A stretch of DNA of 64,000 nt from the NCBI RefSeq assembly GCF_032854445.1, contig NC_088295.1, positions 39,607,385-39,671,384 on the forward strand, read 5' to 3'. Below are positions 1 through 14,003 of this stretch, piece by piece (position 1 is the first letter of the stretch; every line of letters begins with the position of its first letter). A program made the translations under genes and the position numbers. The DNA is from Liolophura sinensis. Its lineage: Eukaryota; Mollusca; Polyplacophora; Chitonida; Chitonidae. Under the pieces are notes generated by a model that saw only the letters and a list, made by a program, of their open reading frames with translations, was not told the origin of the DNA and made no database searches.

Positions 1-3000
1 CAAGTCGTTCACATCTAGAAGTTAATTTTACACTGAAAGACCCGTCTTGCTTTTCCCTCAAGCCAGATGCTTCTAAAATATATATCGGTACTCAAATGTT
101 AGCTGGGCTAATACTTTGTATCAGGCCAATACAAAATCACGCCTGTTATAATTATTTTTTACTTTTGTTTCACGTGCATTCATTCCAATGAAGAGAATTA
201 AATATACTCAGTCGTTTGCAGAAAATGACATTCACTTTAATCTTTTCTTCTTTGCATGTGGGTTTTAAATGTCTCCATTAAATCGTCAATAAAAAATGTG
301 CTATGACACACTACGAAGGACGACTACACAGCGGCACAGTTAAAATTCACCTGAAAATTTATTACCATTTTCGCTTAATCAATCGTACAGCCAATTCCGA
401 AACATGTATATGTTATAAATTTTGAATTTCAATATGCAAAATATTTATTTTTTTATTTGTTCTAGTCCAACATTTCACTTAGAGCACCTGAAAAAATTTA
501 AGCATAACAGACAAACACATAAACAAATACATATGTCTGTTCGTATTCAAATATTTTCATTTATACAGCGATGCGGTAAAGGTAAATCTTGTTGTATATA
601 TAGTCTATATACATGTGCATGTTTTAATAATATACAATGGCAACCGAGTGTAGTAATTTCAGCGAACAGTCAACACATCTTTACCTCGTTGTTGATCTAT
701 CTTTAAATCAATGCAGCAGAGAAAAGACCATTTAGCCTATACCGGTATATAACATTTTTAGTTCTTATAGTGAGTAGTTTTTATATATTGTTTATTACAA
801 ACTATATGCAGAGTTATTATCATAGACAAAATGTGTACCTTTACAGGTAATTTTATGCAAGGCTTTCTTTTGCCTGTTGAAAAAGAAAAGTCTAGGTTGA
901 ATTAGTATAATGGCGTTTAGAGGATGCCCAATGCAGTTTTGCTTTTACCAAAAAATGTTCAAACGCTTAAACTATTATAACAATTAATTTCTGTATATTT
1001 TCTGGCATAGCAAACGAATACATAATTTCCGATAAAGTATTGTTGCGGTTTTATTTGGTTTAAATATAATTACAGGCCTGTATATTAGTATTGTAATTTC
1101 TTATTTTCGGAAAAATTAATTATTAAAATTGGTTTAATAAGTACGGTGTGACCACATTAGGTAAGTACATAAAGTGTAAAATCCTGTCTTCAAAATATAT
1201 AACATTTATATATATATATATACATATATAACATGTTTCAAATAATTGTCGAAAGAATGTGGAACACTTATATTTAGTAATTACATTCTTTTTTAGTTTT
1301 TATACACCTCTAAATTTGCGACGTTTATTAAATTAATTGAATATTCGTAAAAAAATATTATATTTTATAGAACCGGCAGCAACAGGTGAGGGTTAGGGAC
1401 TTTTCCTCTCTTTCTAAACGAGGGGTCAAGACATCTTTTTCAACACTTTTAAGACCGCACTTTTTACCATTATAATACAACCATAATGGGCTAACATCCA
1501 ACAGCGATCAAATAAAATAATAATATTTATTAATTTTATAAATGAAAGATTAATTCCTATATTCTTTTAATTTGTGTTCCTCCAACGCTTTTATTGGCTG
1601 CTATGCAGTTTTTGCGTCCATCGCCGTGTGGAATTGAGTAGAGACTATATAAGATATAATTATCCACTCTGCACGCCTGCATGTTTTGCAATAACCCTGC
1701 TATTTGTTCTTGCAATCTTTTCAGATACTTGTATACATCTATAAAAATATAAAGGTGTGTATAAATATTTATTGTATTTCACACGATTACTGAAGTGTTT
1801 AAATAACTCCTTAGGATTGAAAAATAAAGATTTTCTTAGTCTGTATAGTATATCTATAAACGAACACGTGGTATATAATTTGAATGAACTGAACTGGGAA
1901 TGGAACAGTAGAAATTACTTTGAAAACTTTGAGAGAAATCACAAGATTACATTTCCTCTCTGCAGTTTCCACAGTTCGGACAAACTAATACACAAATTAT
2001 ACTGATATTTATGATCAAATAATTTAAAATATTCTTCAAAGTAAACTGAATATTAAATAAACAAACAAACAAACACATAAGAGGGCGATTCATCTTTATT
2101 AATATACACACATATTAAAATAACATTAATATAAACGCTTTTTTTTCGACCTCCTTATAAAGTTTCCATCTTTAAAACTTTGCTGAAATACATTCATGTC
2201 TTGGCTGTTTTGCACATGCAGTTCTTTATAATCAGATGGTCGATCGCACAGGCTTGCAAACATTCTCAAATATTATACCACGACTCTGATGTCTTCATAC
2301 AAATATCAGTTATCTCAGAACTGTTCCTTGTTACTGATAATGGCCACCGAAGCCGCATGAAAGGGTTTACTAATTCAGAAGAGTGGTACGCCGCCATTTT
2401 TCTCAATCTCTGATAACTTCAAACAGTGCGGCCTTTAGGAATTTCATACGCTATGCAGTTCGTCGGATAATTCCGGAGTACATGTACAATCGACGACTTA
2501 TTAAACCATCGATTATCTGTTGTGCAATCACTCATAAAATCCCATCAAATATTACTGGCTTCCATGCTGATTAAACGGATCTTGCTGTGTTTGGTTCATT
2601 TTCATTAGTATTTTAGCTCGCACTTCACAAGTATTTCACTTCCATATACGAATTTTGGTGACTTTAATGTTTTGATGAATCAACACTGACCATGTCTCAG
2701 ATAATACAATGAAGAACATTAGGTATTGATTTGAATCTATGCAATACAGCTGTAAGGCATGAAAACCTCTATGATCTAGTGAAACAGGAATCTTCAGATA
2801 CATTAGATGCAAAAAATAGATAGTTGGATAATATGAAGACATTTCTAGGTTTAAACAACACATTTAAAGTGGTCATAACAGAAACGGCAAACATTCTTCA
2901 TCGAAATATCGTTTTAATCAACTTCAGTTTTAAAAGTTCTTGAATTTTTCTGATATCTTTTGTCTCTCTTTACAGGAAAAAAATTCACGGTTACATGCTC

Positions 3001-5360
3001 CCCTGTAGCATTCGTTTGACTGAAAATCTATAATGAACAAACACGATTACACTTCTACCATCCACGCCCTTAAAACCTGCACACTATAAATTCAGGGAGA
3101 TTCTATGATGTGCTGTTTAGAAAGGCACCCACGGGTTACGCTGACCCACCACGTAAATTCAACACGCATCTGTCGTCTGTGTATAGACGACACAAAGATT
3201 TTGTAAGCACGATGCACGGTACATGCATCTGTGTTAGGAGATCAAGAGATGCTTACCGCCTATACAGAACTGTGGGAGAACTGACAGTACACACACGTGA
3301 AAGTCACAAGTCAACAGAACTAGCTAACTTGTCCGCTCCTGAACGACGAGTCACCAGCACCGACCAAGAGCAAGGAAGAGTTCGGTTTTTATGTCATCTC
3401 TAAGAGATTGCGGGATATATAGGTCACGTGCTGAAAACACACCGCCTCTTTCAAGGCTCTGACAAGTTGATTGACGTTTGATTGGGCCTATCAGCAGCAT
3501 TGTTACATGCAGCAACATCAATAACCGTGCAGGACATCTTAAATGGCATATACTGAAACGCAACCTCATCACACGCATAATGGACGAAGCTGGCAGATGT
3601 TTTCGTTGGTCAATGTCTCTAGTGATTAAATGCTGAAAGACTGTCGGGAATGTCTGTAACATTTCCCACGATCAGTGTATACCCTAACGACTGACTAATA
3701 CATCATCCATCGCCATATCACTATGCCATTCACAAAGACATTCTACACACCTGGAAGAAGCCCATATATTGAGAACGACGGCATCTTAATACAAAACCGA
3801 CCACTAACATATACACAAAGCCGTGTAGTCATTTCAAACGTGTCATAGAACTGGCTCTCTCCTCAGGAATTGAATGTATAGTATATCACATTCATATTTT
3901 ATGGATACACAGGGTTGGATACACAGCTAACATGGCTGACGATATCACTGCAGGCTACTTGGTTAACATGCTAGCGAAGCACAATGATTTAGTAGCCTCT
4001 CACCAATGCGGTCTTCCAAGTTTGGCCAATCACAAATTATTTTGCTTTTTGACGACATATTCGAACATTCTCTTGTTTACTTTTCAAGACATTTTCTGGC
4101 AATACATACTGGATAATCACAGATCGGAAATATTAAAAATACTTGCGAACTGTGATTTTTACTGAAAAACAAATGTCTGGAAAAGTATAAGACGAAGACG
4201 TTTTCGTAAGTAATTTGCTCCGATCTGTGCACTAAAATAGGCATATGCATATCATTGTGATCCAGGCATATTCGTGGCTTCTAAGTTTTCATAAACCCAA
4301 GGTATAGTTTAACTGTTTACTACACATTACATGTGTGCATGTATAAAATGATATACAGTACTTTGATCAGTTCACGTGACTTCAGTGTGACGTGTCCACT
4401 GGCTGGGGCTCAACCGAGAAGTAGAATTCCACACAACGAAGTTAAGGTAAGGGCGGTGACAGTCAAGGCTGTTTTGGTAGGTCAGTAGCGAATGTATTCT
4501 TCAGCCTGGTGTAATGTACACGACAAGTGTTTACGGTATATGGGAGACTGTACAATATGTTACATGGTATATCTAGGGGTCCCATTGCTGTGACCTGAGC
4601 TGCATGAGAAGTCCGTACTGCAGATTACGTACTCCAGACTACAACTGGCCGGGTGCCAACTCCACTTATGCACAGGTGACAAGGGCCATGCGCGTTTATG
4701 GTAAAACAGGTGACGTTGAGTTGAAATCTTTAATCATCCAACTCAAAACATACACACACACATCCGCAAATGGGTATAATTTGAAATAGCATAAGCTACA
4801 AAACTATCAATCTGCGTGATTATATAACTTGTATATAGTCCTACGTTTATACATATATCCTAGTTACTCGTTCGCCCTCTATTTGTTCGAACGACATTCA
4901 GCTGATCAAGGTGGGGGTCAACGGTGTGGTCATAGCAAGTAACAGCTTAATTATACCGAAGGTTGTGAACACGTTGTTTCTAAAAATTTTCCTAAAAATT
5001 AGAAAAATTACTTTGACTAAACTGGTCACCATATACAGCATACATAAATGAAACAAGATCTTACATTAAAGATCAGAAAGTTTTAGCAGCAAGTCAAAGC
5101 AACAAAGGCGAGGGCTCGATTCCAGTCAAGTGCTTGCTGAAAAAATTTAGCAGTTGTGTTAATCCTTCCATGTGTGAGTCATTCACATCTGTCCCGTTAT
5201 ACCGCTGTCCATCGCATGTGTACATACTTGTACAGGCCTACTGTAAGATATTTTTAATAAGTATATAGTCCCACGCAATAAATTCAAAACCTCCAGAGCT
5301 CAGTGCTTTGAATATTATTAATCGTATTGCTTGAATTATTATTATTTCTTGAAATATTGA
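1..5360. other. Gene-free AT-rich stretch
   Basis: I see no supportable gene here. The open frames are short, lack splice-site context and resemble no family I recognise. Small simple repeats occur, such as a TA-rich run near 1205-1230 and an AAAC run near 2058-2075. Confidence 0.5.
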
Positions 5361-5424
5361 CTTTGTTACGGACTGGGAGACGAATGGCTTCTGCAGAAGA
5401 CTTCATTTAGCTCTTGACCAATGA

Positions 5425-6170
5425 GATCACAGGTTCGAATCCAGCTGTCGTTGGTTCCTTCATCGATTCACCTGACAGTCATCATGTATGTGTTCGTGAA
5501 TCCAGCTGTTGTTGGTTCCTTCATCGATTCACCTGACAGTCATCATGTATGTGTTCGTGAATCCAGCTGTCGTTGGTTCCTTCATCGATTCACCTGACAG
5601 TCATCATGTATGTGTTCGTGAATCCAGCTGTCGTTGGTTCCTTCATCGATTCACCTGACAGTCATCATGTATATGTTCGTGAATCCAGCTGTCGTTGGTT
5701 CCTTCATCGATTCACCTGACAGTCATCATGTATGTGTTCGTGAATCCAGCTGTCGTTGGTTCCTTCATCGATTCACCTGACAGTCATCTTGTATGTGTTC
5801 GTGAATCCAGCTGTCGTTGGTTCCTTCATCGATTCACCTGACAGTCATCATGTATATGTTCGTGAATCCAGCTGTCGTTGGTTCCTTCATCGATTCACCT
5901 GACAGTCATCATGTATGTGTTCGTGAATCCAGCTGTCGTTGGTTCCTTCATCGATTCACCTGACAGTCATCATGTATATGTTCGTGAATCCAGCTGTCGT
6001 TGGTTCCTTCATCGATTCACCTGACAGTCATCATGTATATGTTCGTGAATCCAGCTGTCGTTGGTTCCTTCATCGATTCACCTGACAGTCATCATGTATG
6101 TGTTCGTGAATCCAGCTGTCGTTGGTTCCTTCATCGATTCACCTGACAGTCATCATGTATGTGTTCGTGT
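5425..6170 (+). repeat. 61-bp minisatellite, about 12 copies, grown from a tRNA-like box B
   Basis: The motif CCAGCTGTCGTTGG recurs every 61 bases from 5441 to 6112, giving about 12 nearly identical units. They differ at a few positions, for example TATGTG versus TATATG. The first unit is preceded by GGTTCGAATCC at about 5432, a perfect RNA polymerase III box B. Every later unit carries GTTCGTGAATCC at the same place, so the array seems to have expanded from inside a tRNA-derived SINE. Open frames within it are by-products of the repetition. Confidence 0.9.
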
Positions 6171-9100
6171 TCACAGCCATTTGACCATTTTCAGCTTCAG
6201 GTCATGCAGAACATACTTCAGTCACTTCCACGGTCACCTTAACTAGAGCGACGCCTGCGCTGTAAGGATCATCGCATGTTCGTCAGCTGCTGAGTGTGCC
6301 TGAGTCAGCTGAACCCAAATGGAACTAGCAGACGGAAGCCCAATTCGCAACATGATGCTGAAAATTTGCAGACATCAGCTACTTGTGGTTGACATTTGAC
6401 CCGTCTGAACAAGACGATCGAGTTTCTGCTGTACATGGGACACTACATTACCTATTAACGCCTGTATGTGTGGAGCGCGAAGTCCGTAGCGTGCTCTGTG
6501 TACAGTAGAGGCTGTAGTAACTAACCCAGTCCAAACATCGAATCCACGAACTCAATGCCCATTGTGTGAGGCAGCTGTAGTTTCGTTCATATTTCGCCTC
6601 ATCACCACAAGGTTATCGTGTCCATGAGCGGATCTATTTTCTACGTCCACCAATACTTAAAAGGGAAGCTTTAGACCTAAAATGCAACCATCCTCTGCAT
6701 AAATTTATACAATCGGCAAAATAAGGCGATTTTATTTCAAGAGTAACAGGGAGAAGATGTCCAGGAAACTTATCAATATCCTAAATCATGGAGTCATAAC
6801 TCTAATGTTCCACCTCCATGATTAAACATCTCCTGCGTCACAACCTGTGTTTGGCGTTGTTCAATATTTCTCGCGAGAGGTTTCTGTAGACGAGACTGCA
6901 CTATGTCTGCTTTAAAATATGATTTTCTTGCTGTGTAAACATGCGAGGTGTCGGCGTTTTTAGTCTACTGCTCATGCTCATGCAAGGTTCAACATACCGC
7001 ATAATCCTTGATTGCTCTGACGTTAACTTTAGCAAAACTCCGCCGGGCCAATTTTTCAAAAGGCTGCCATAAACACTGGATCATTTTAATTAATACACCT
7101 TATATCATACAATCTTTCCCCGGTGCAAAGCAATTGAGACTGAAATTAAAACCCTGGATTGACTGCTAATACAATTTTTAACACTGGGCTCTGGTCATTT
7201 AACATCAGGGACCTGCACAGACAACTTGCAATTCAGATGCAGCTATACGTCACAAATCTGTAAAGACTTAAACCGCGGCCCTAGCACCATATGCTAAAGG
7301 CGCAGTATCTAGGTTATAGATTGACACCACGTTTTTGCTAATACAGTATAACCTCAGCCCTCTGTCGCGTTCATAATCTGTTTCCAAACTGCTGACGTAC
7401 GCTGTCAATATGATTATGTAGACGTTCTACAAACTTGTATATATCTCGTTTTCGTCCGCCTGTAATGCATTTGTGCAAGGTTCTTTTTCAGGCCTAAATA
7501 TGAGCCCAGTGCCTTTATTTACATAGTAGAATGGCTGTTCACTCGAAACTTTGTTTATCTCTGACGTTACATGAAATTATTATGACTGCAACCGTGTTCT
7601 TCCACTATGCATTGCACACAATGACCTACATAGCAAGCTGGTATATGTGGGCTGTACTGGTCTTCACCTTAAGTATAGAAGCTTTATACCTAGACATCAA
7701 ATAAACTAGATAAGCAAAATAATGTATTTATTGTATTTATACTTGCATTTTGACTATACTACATTATGTGGAATGCCAATAAGGGGTCAGAATGTTCAAT
7801 ATTTCAAGTTCCTCGGATCGAGTGATAATCTCGACAAAAAACTGAGGCCATCCGATCGACGTGTTTAAAAGGTGAGATTCCATTGATATTAATGTTAAAC
7901 ATGGAAGTGGGTAAATACAACATCAGTCATCTATATATTTTTGCCTATTTATTTGAATGACTGGTGCTTAACGCCGTGTTGGAGACTTTTTCATTCCTAA
8001 TACTTGACGGTGGCCTGTTTTATGGGTGGAGGACACTTATGTGCCTCGAGTAGACCATCCATTTTGTTCAGGTATATACCAGTATATTATGCATGTATAA
8101 TGTTGACAAATTTTATCGATATTTGCATGACACATAAAGTCATATTTGTGACGACCTGCATGGGCTCAATTTGAGGCTTCTACAACTGAGTAAATGACCA
8201 AAATGTTGCCACCTCCATGTCTTCGTCGACTGCGATCTGAGCAGAATTAAAACGAGCTTTATTGGTATAAGTTGCGCGTAATGGTTCGATTCCGTTGGCG
8301 TCGGAGGATGTCACAAAAATCACGTAGATAACCCGAAGAAGCTTCAGGTGTATAGGCCTCGTATATGTCAACGCATGTCGTGGTCTTCGGTGACAGATTT
8401 TGGCCAGACATCGGTACACTTAGTCAAGGTGCTGAAACGTAACATTTCATCACACAAATTCACACGATGCCTATGTTGAGCCAGTTCAACAGACGCGCGT
8501 ACCTAATTCGTTGGTATTTACACAAGATGGCTTATGTAGCCTTACACCAAATATCATACCATTACTGACATAAATGATAAGCAACGCACAGAGACTGTCG
8601 CTGGCTGGCTTTAGTATATACATGAGTTAGACACACTTTATACACAAATTAAGTACATATAAGCATACTAATCATAATGCTACAACCTATAACATTTTAG
8701 ACTGGAACAATCCGCAGGTTGTAGATCCTCCTTTGGGCTAGTCTACAAACAGTCTCATAGCCATCGAAGTGGCAACTACACAGACGCCAGAATGTTGACA
8801 TGATTCACAAGAGTTTCCAAGCAAACATGTTACCTAGGCAGTGGAGCCTCGATCATTGTGATTTTCATCTAGATCCAGTGCACTGTCATCGGAGGGATCA
8901 ATTATACATGTCACACCTCAAACATTAATACCGTAGTTCATCTAGATGAACCAATCATTAGTACATTACAGATAACCACAGATAAGGTAGGCCTACCACG
9001 CATGTATACACAGTCCGTCAATATGTATTATCTCCGATGACATAGGAATGATACAGTAAAGCTCTCATGTAGCCTAAATCTGTAATCTGCCTACCTTGAC

Positions 9101-11500
9101 CACATAAATTATACAGGCCCTAGTTCAGTAAAAAAACAAAACAAACAAAACAACAAAAACAACAACAAAAAAAAACGTTATACCTCCCCCCTCCTCCAAA
9201 AAAAAAAATCCTATGTATGTTGACATTACTGATACCAATCCGCAGGTATATAGACCACAAACTTAGTCAAAAGACGCTATAACCAGAATAAATAGAACAT
9301 CTTCGGAAGTTCATAGCTATTACCAAAGCGGGTTTCCTCTGGGCTAAATATAGTCATACTCAAATCGTATTGCTCCGAGCCTCCACTATGAGTGGCGTTG
9401 AAGTTACTCCATACACGTGCATTACTTAACGCTTTGTGTAGTTAACACTGTAAGAAAATCGCTTACCTTACAGTTTCTTTGATAGCACCGCTCGTCAGCA
9501 CCTGCTACAGGCAACTGAAGCCGCACAGTAGACTTCTACCACACGCCTGAACACCGCGCCTTTTGTTGCTAGTCAGTGGCAGCTATAGTATTGTAGGAAA
9601 TTCCAGTTCTCAGAAATTGCAGCCATATAGGGCAAAAGTGTGTCAAGTTAAGGTCGCCAGTGAGTGTGCGCCAAAGTCTATTGAACGGCTATGTAGTCAA
9701 GGCTGGATATACCATAGCTCAATGATGCACACAGGAACGACCTTACAAGCGTAGTGGTGCGTGTGAAAATCGACCGCCGCTTTAAAAACGAGAAGTTACT
9801 TATGAGAAATAGCAACGACCTTCACCTAGCGAAGGGAAATCCCAAGCAGGCTATTTTTAGACGATCTATCAGCCCGCCGATCGACTGTTCGGATGGATGT
9901 TCCCAGACGTGATGCAAACCCTCAGTCGTGTTTTGGGGTATCTTATAATCTTTGTTCGTCATTTCCTAAGAACTATCGGACACAAACAAATCACACGATC
10001 ATTTGTACACCATATGCAAGCGCGTCGGAAGCAATTTGAAAGTGGCACGGCCATCGGTCGACTATCCCAGCACAGGAGGCGAGCGTCCAGGGCTTTGGGA
10101 TGCTAGACGGCTGGAGATGCCCTGAAATCGTTTTACGGGTTTTTATTCTTCACAAAGATCCATTGTAGTTTTATGTGCACAGTAGTCTACAGTGCACATG
10201 CCTTCATTTTGTGGGTCGCCATTAAATTGGTTCGACTTTACTTTTGATTTGTTTATTTTATTTATGGTTTTTTTTGGTTTTTTTTTTTAATTTTTTTTAT
10301 TTTATTAAAAGTGGTACGGCCGTGGTCGCACTGGCCGTACTGCTTCCGATGCCACCGAAATATGTGTAATGTGCAATGAATGATCTAAACTCACGTCCTT
10401 TACTGAAGTCTACAGCTTGCCTGATTCTGAGAATCCTGCAGGACTCGGGAAGGTGTTTTGAAACTTATTTAAAAGATCGGGTGATACACATGTACCATTG
10501 GAAAAGTGTAAGTTTCATCCCCAAAAGTAATATAATGATATTATTTGTCTCCAAACATGCATCTATTCTGACGAAACTTTAGGGCGTTTATCTTATGTAA
10601 AATGATATTTACTCGTGTTTCACTTTTTTATTATATGATTGTCAAACATTATACCCTGCCTGCTAGTATCTGATACACTTCTTCATATTTGTATGCTCAC
10701 AGGAGCGGCGGAACTTTTTTACATTGCTGCCCGTGTGAAAACTTAAACCTGTGAACATCGTTAATACACACTCATTATAAGATTTCAATTGACCTAGCTC
10801 TTTAAGTACACTTCACCAACCCTATTCTCCAAAACAAAAAATACTGATCTGTTAAATTTAATACAGTCTGTTGTCTGAGTAATTCTAGTATGCCCTCTGT
10901 TATTACAGCAGATTATTCTGTTAAACGTACAGCACACAATTAATTCAATGCAAAAGGTGTATTAGAACAGGATATTACGTTGAAAATGACACAGTATTAT
11001 GTTATAATAGCACAAAACACGCTAGCATCTCTGTGTATGAGATCAACGACTTGCACAATACTTTGTGGTTATATGACACGCTGTCGACTGATTACCCACA
11101 CATAACAAGCGTTTGCCACTCGTATTAGTTACATGAGATGTAATTATTGTACTAATTTTGTCGCTATTTGAATATCACCAGTCGTGTCCAATAAGTCTGT
11201 GACCTCAGTGGTAAATTGGCGGATCGTGGTAGTTTGTGTTTGGTGATCCTATTTGCTGCAGCTCAAAAGTACATCTCACTCTAAGGGGATCTTTGTCTAT
11301 CTGTACGTATGGGAATATACATGTGTGTGATCTCTCATGAGTCTTCCGTATGCTTCCATGCTGCTCACAGTTTGCTGGTTGTGCCAGATTCGTAAACAGT
11401 GATCGAATTGGTGTGGTTGTATATTAATCTGCATTAGTGGTGAAATTGTATTGTTGACTTGACTGTTTCAACGATTCAACCACATCAACCACGATTCAAC
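6171..11500. other. Gene-free intergenic stretch
   Basis: No exon, RNA gene or recognisable coding domain is seen. The content is unremarkable AT-rich DNA with A-rich runs at about 9129-9210 and a T-rich run near 10255-10310. Confidence 0.45.
10022..10352. mobile_element. Possible small MITE with short inverted ends
   Basis: GCGTCGGAAGCA at the left edge and TGCTTCCGATGC at the right edge are inverted copies with one mismatch. Both edges also carry a GTGG(C/T)ACGGCC motif internally. The interior is T-rich and non-coding. The inverted ends suggest a non-autonomous DNA element, but they are short and no target duplication was identified. Confidence 0.35.
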
Positions 11501-11508
11501 CACATTAC

Positions 11509-11798
11509 ACGTGCATGCACGTATAATGTGCCTCCCTGTTGCAGGACGGATTTCCACCGCTCTTTTATTTAGTGCTGCTTCACTGAGACGACTTACCGAA
11601 GGTAAGTAAGCCGCCCCGCCCGAGCCATTATACTGATACGGGTCATCCAGTCGTTGCACTATCCCCTTCATGCTGAACGCCAAACGAGGAAGTTACAGCT
11701 TCCTCTTTTAAAGTCTTAGGTGTGACTCGATCAAGGATTGATCCTGGATCTACCGGTCCCGAAGCGGACGCTCTACCAACTGTGCTATCCGGGCCGGT
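11509..11798 (-). mobile_element. tRNA-derived SINE, family 2 (lacking the TGAG-repeat tail)
   Basis: This is homologous to the copies at 24876, 26734, 29137, 42350 and 45487. The tRNA-like head lies at the right end on the minus strand: it begins CCGGCCCGGATAGCACAGTT and carries a GGATCAATCC box-B-like motif. The (TGAG)n tail seen in other copies is missing on the left. The 49-bp minisatellite starts immediately to the right. Confidence 0.75.
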
Positions 11799-11799
11799 C

Positions 11800-12712
11800 T
11801 AGTTCATATAATGCATGGCGGTGTTAAATCAGGCTGGGTTTAGGGGTGGGGTGTTTGGGGGGGGGGGGGAGTTCATATAATGCATGGTGGTGTTAAATCA
11901 GACTGGGTTTGGGGGTGGTGGTAGGGGGGAGTTCATATAATGCATGGTGGTGTTAAATCAGACTGGGTTGGGGAGTGTTGCTCACATAATGCATGACTGT
12001 GTTAAATCATACTGGGTTGGGGAGTGTTGCTCACATAATGCATGGCTGTGTTAAATCATACTGGGTTGGGGAGTGTTGCTCACATAATGCATGACTGTGT
12101 TAAATCAGGCTGGGTTGGGGAGTGTTGCTCACATAATGCATGGCTGTGTTAAATCATACTGGGTTGGGGAGTGTTGCTCACATAATGTATGACTGTGTTA
12201 AATCAGGCTGGGTTGGGGAGTGTTGCTCACATAATGCATGACTGTGTTAAATCATACTGGGTTAGGGAGTGTTACTCACATAATGCATGACTGTGTTAAA
12301 TCATACTGGGTTGGGGAGTGTTGCTCACATAATGCATGACTGTTAAATCATACTGGGTTGGGGAGTGTTGCTCACATAATGCATGACTGTGTTAAATCAT
12401 ACTGGGTTGGGGAGTGTTGCTCACATAATGTATGACTGTGTTAAATCATACTGGGTTGGGAAGTGTTGCTCACATAATGCATGACTGTGTTAAATCAGGC
12501 TGGGTTGGGGAGTGTTGCTCACATAATGTATGACTGTGTTAAATCATACTGGGTTGGGGAGTGTTGCTCACATAATGCATGACTGTGTTAAATCATACTG
12601 GGTTGGGGAGTGTTACTCACATATGCATGACTGTGTTAAATCATACTGGGTTGGGGAGTGTTGCTCACATAATGTATGACTGTGTTAAATCAGGCTGGGA
12701 GAAAGAGCTCAT
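11800..12712 (+). repeat. 49-bp minisatellite with a G-rich leader
   Basis: Units contain CTCACATAATGCATGACTG and GGGTTGGGGAGTGTTG with a period of 49 bases (for example 11981, 12030, 12079). There are about 16 regular units, after two or three longer ones whose G-tract grows to a run of 13 G near 11858. Variation is limited to a few positions (GCATG or GTATG, CATACT or CAGGCT) plus small indels. The array is non-coding. Confidence 0.9.
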
Positions 12713-13032
12713 ATAATGCACGATACTGTGAGGATGAGTTCATATATTGTGTAACGGTGTTTAGGACAAGACAGCACCTAGCTAAAACACATTTCAGTCC
12801 AAAACAAGGAAGTCAAACTTTCTAAAATACTTTATTATTTTAATGAAATTTCACCGAATAACATGTTGAACAAAATGACAATATTGCACAAATGGCTGGT
12901 GTGAATCGAAACAGCCATCTTGAGAATTTTATCCAATTAAACAGGTTGATATCAGATTGCGCCGCCTAAGCTGTGACGTAGCCTTTACCCATTCATCCAT
13001 GGAGTTACATATGATACCAAAGAACAACTGCA

Positions 13033-14003
13033 TAAAGCCCCGTCCAGACTAAAAAAACATCATTCAACTTTTGTTGACTCAATCAGCTGGCGTGTAGAAA
13101 TAACGTGACCGTCTTAAGGCATGTGACCTTTCGCAAAATGGCGGCACCAAAGGCGCGAGAGAGAAACTGACCTCTTGATGAGACAGACAGACAAAAAAAA
13201 CATCATTCAACTTTTATCGACTCAACAAGGGTCAACTTCAAGTTAACAAGTTGAGCCGTGTTGAGTCATCTGAACTCCGTTCAACAAACACCATCCAAGT
13301 TTGCTGAATCGGACATATGCATGTGTATTTTTTGTCAACAAGATGAGTCAATTTGAGTGAAAGTAGGCAATCAGCTGGCGTGTAGAAATAATGTGACCGT
13401 CTTAAGGCATGTGACCTTCGCAAAATGGCGGCACCAAAGACGCGAGAGAGAAACAGACCTCTCGATGAGACAGTTTCCTTGACACAGGAGTATTACTATA
13501 GCAATAAGCGCGCAGATAAACCCACGGCACGATTCTCCTGGCTGCCTGTCATTGTGTCTCATGCACTGCAGAGAGGGATGGAAATTTCCCTCCAGTTTAT
13601 CGAAAGTTTGGTAAAGAAAAAAAGCCAGCTCAACACACAACCACAATGTTGGACAACGTTGACCTATGTAATCTGCAGTATGGACGGGACACCCAACTTA
13701 CCTCAACAGCATTCAACTTGCTGTTGAGTCAACAAAAGCTGAACGATATTGCACTTTTTCCAGGTCACGTGCCTTAAGACGGTCACGTTATTTCTACACG
13801 CTCGCTGATTGTCTCCATTCACTCAAAAAACACATGCACATTTCCGATTCAGCAATGTTGGATAGTGTTGAGTGTTGTTGAACGGAGATGAAAAAACTTC
13901 TCCAAACTACTCAACACGGCTTAACTTGTTGACTCAACTTGAAATTGACTCCTGTTGAGTCAACAAACGTTGAGTGATATTGGGTAATCTGGACGGGGCT
14001 TTA
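13033..14003. mobile_element. 971-bp MITE-like DNA transposon with 16-bp terminal inverted repeats
   Basis: TAAAGCCCCGTCCAGA at 13033-13048 is exactly inverted at 13988-14003. The homology continues inward as diverged copies of a GTTGACTCAAC motif. If the outer TA is the target duplication, the termini are AAGCCCCGTCCAGA. Internally a block of about 100 bp containing GTGACCGTCTTAAGGCATGTG is present at 13086 and 13373, and its first part is inverted at 13762. There is no transposase, so the element is non-autonomous. The open frame at 13425-13727 lies inside it and is not a gene. Confidence 0.8.

Noticed and set aside
5425-5460. True tRNA gene at the start of the 61-bp array
   Set aside because: A good box B is present, but there is no convincing box A or cloverleaf stem upstream, so a SINE-derived tRNA-like fragment is more likely.
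13425-13727. 100-codon open frame
   Set aside because: It lies wholly within the MITE-like element and its internal repeats.
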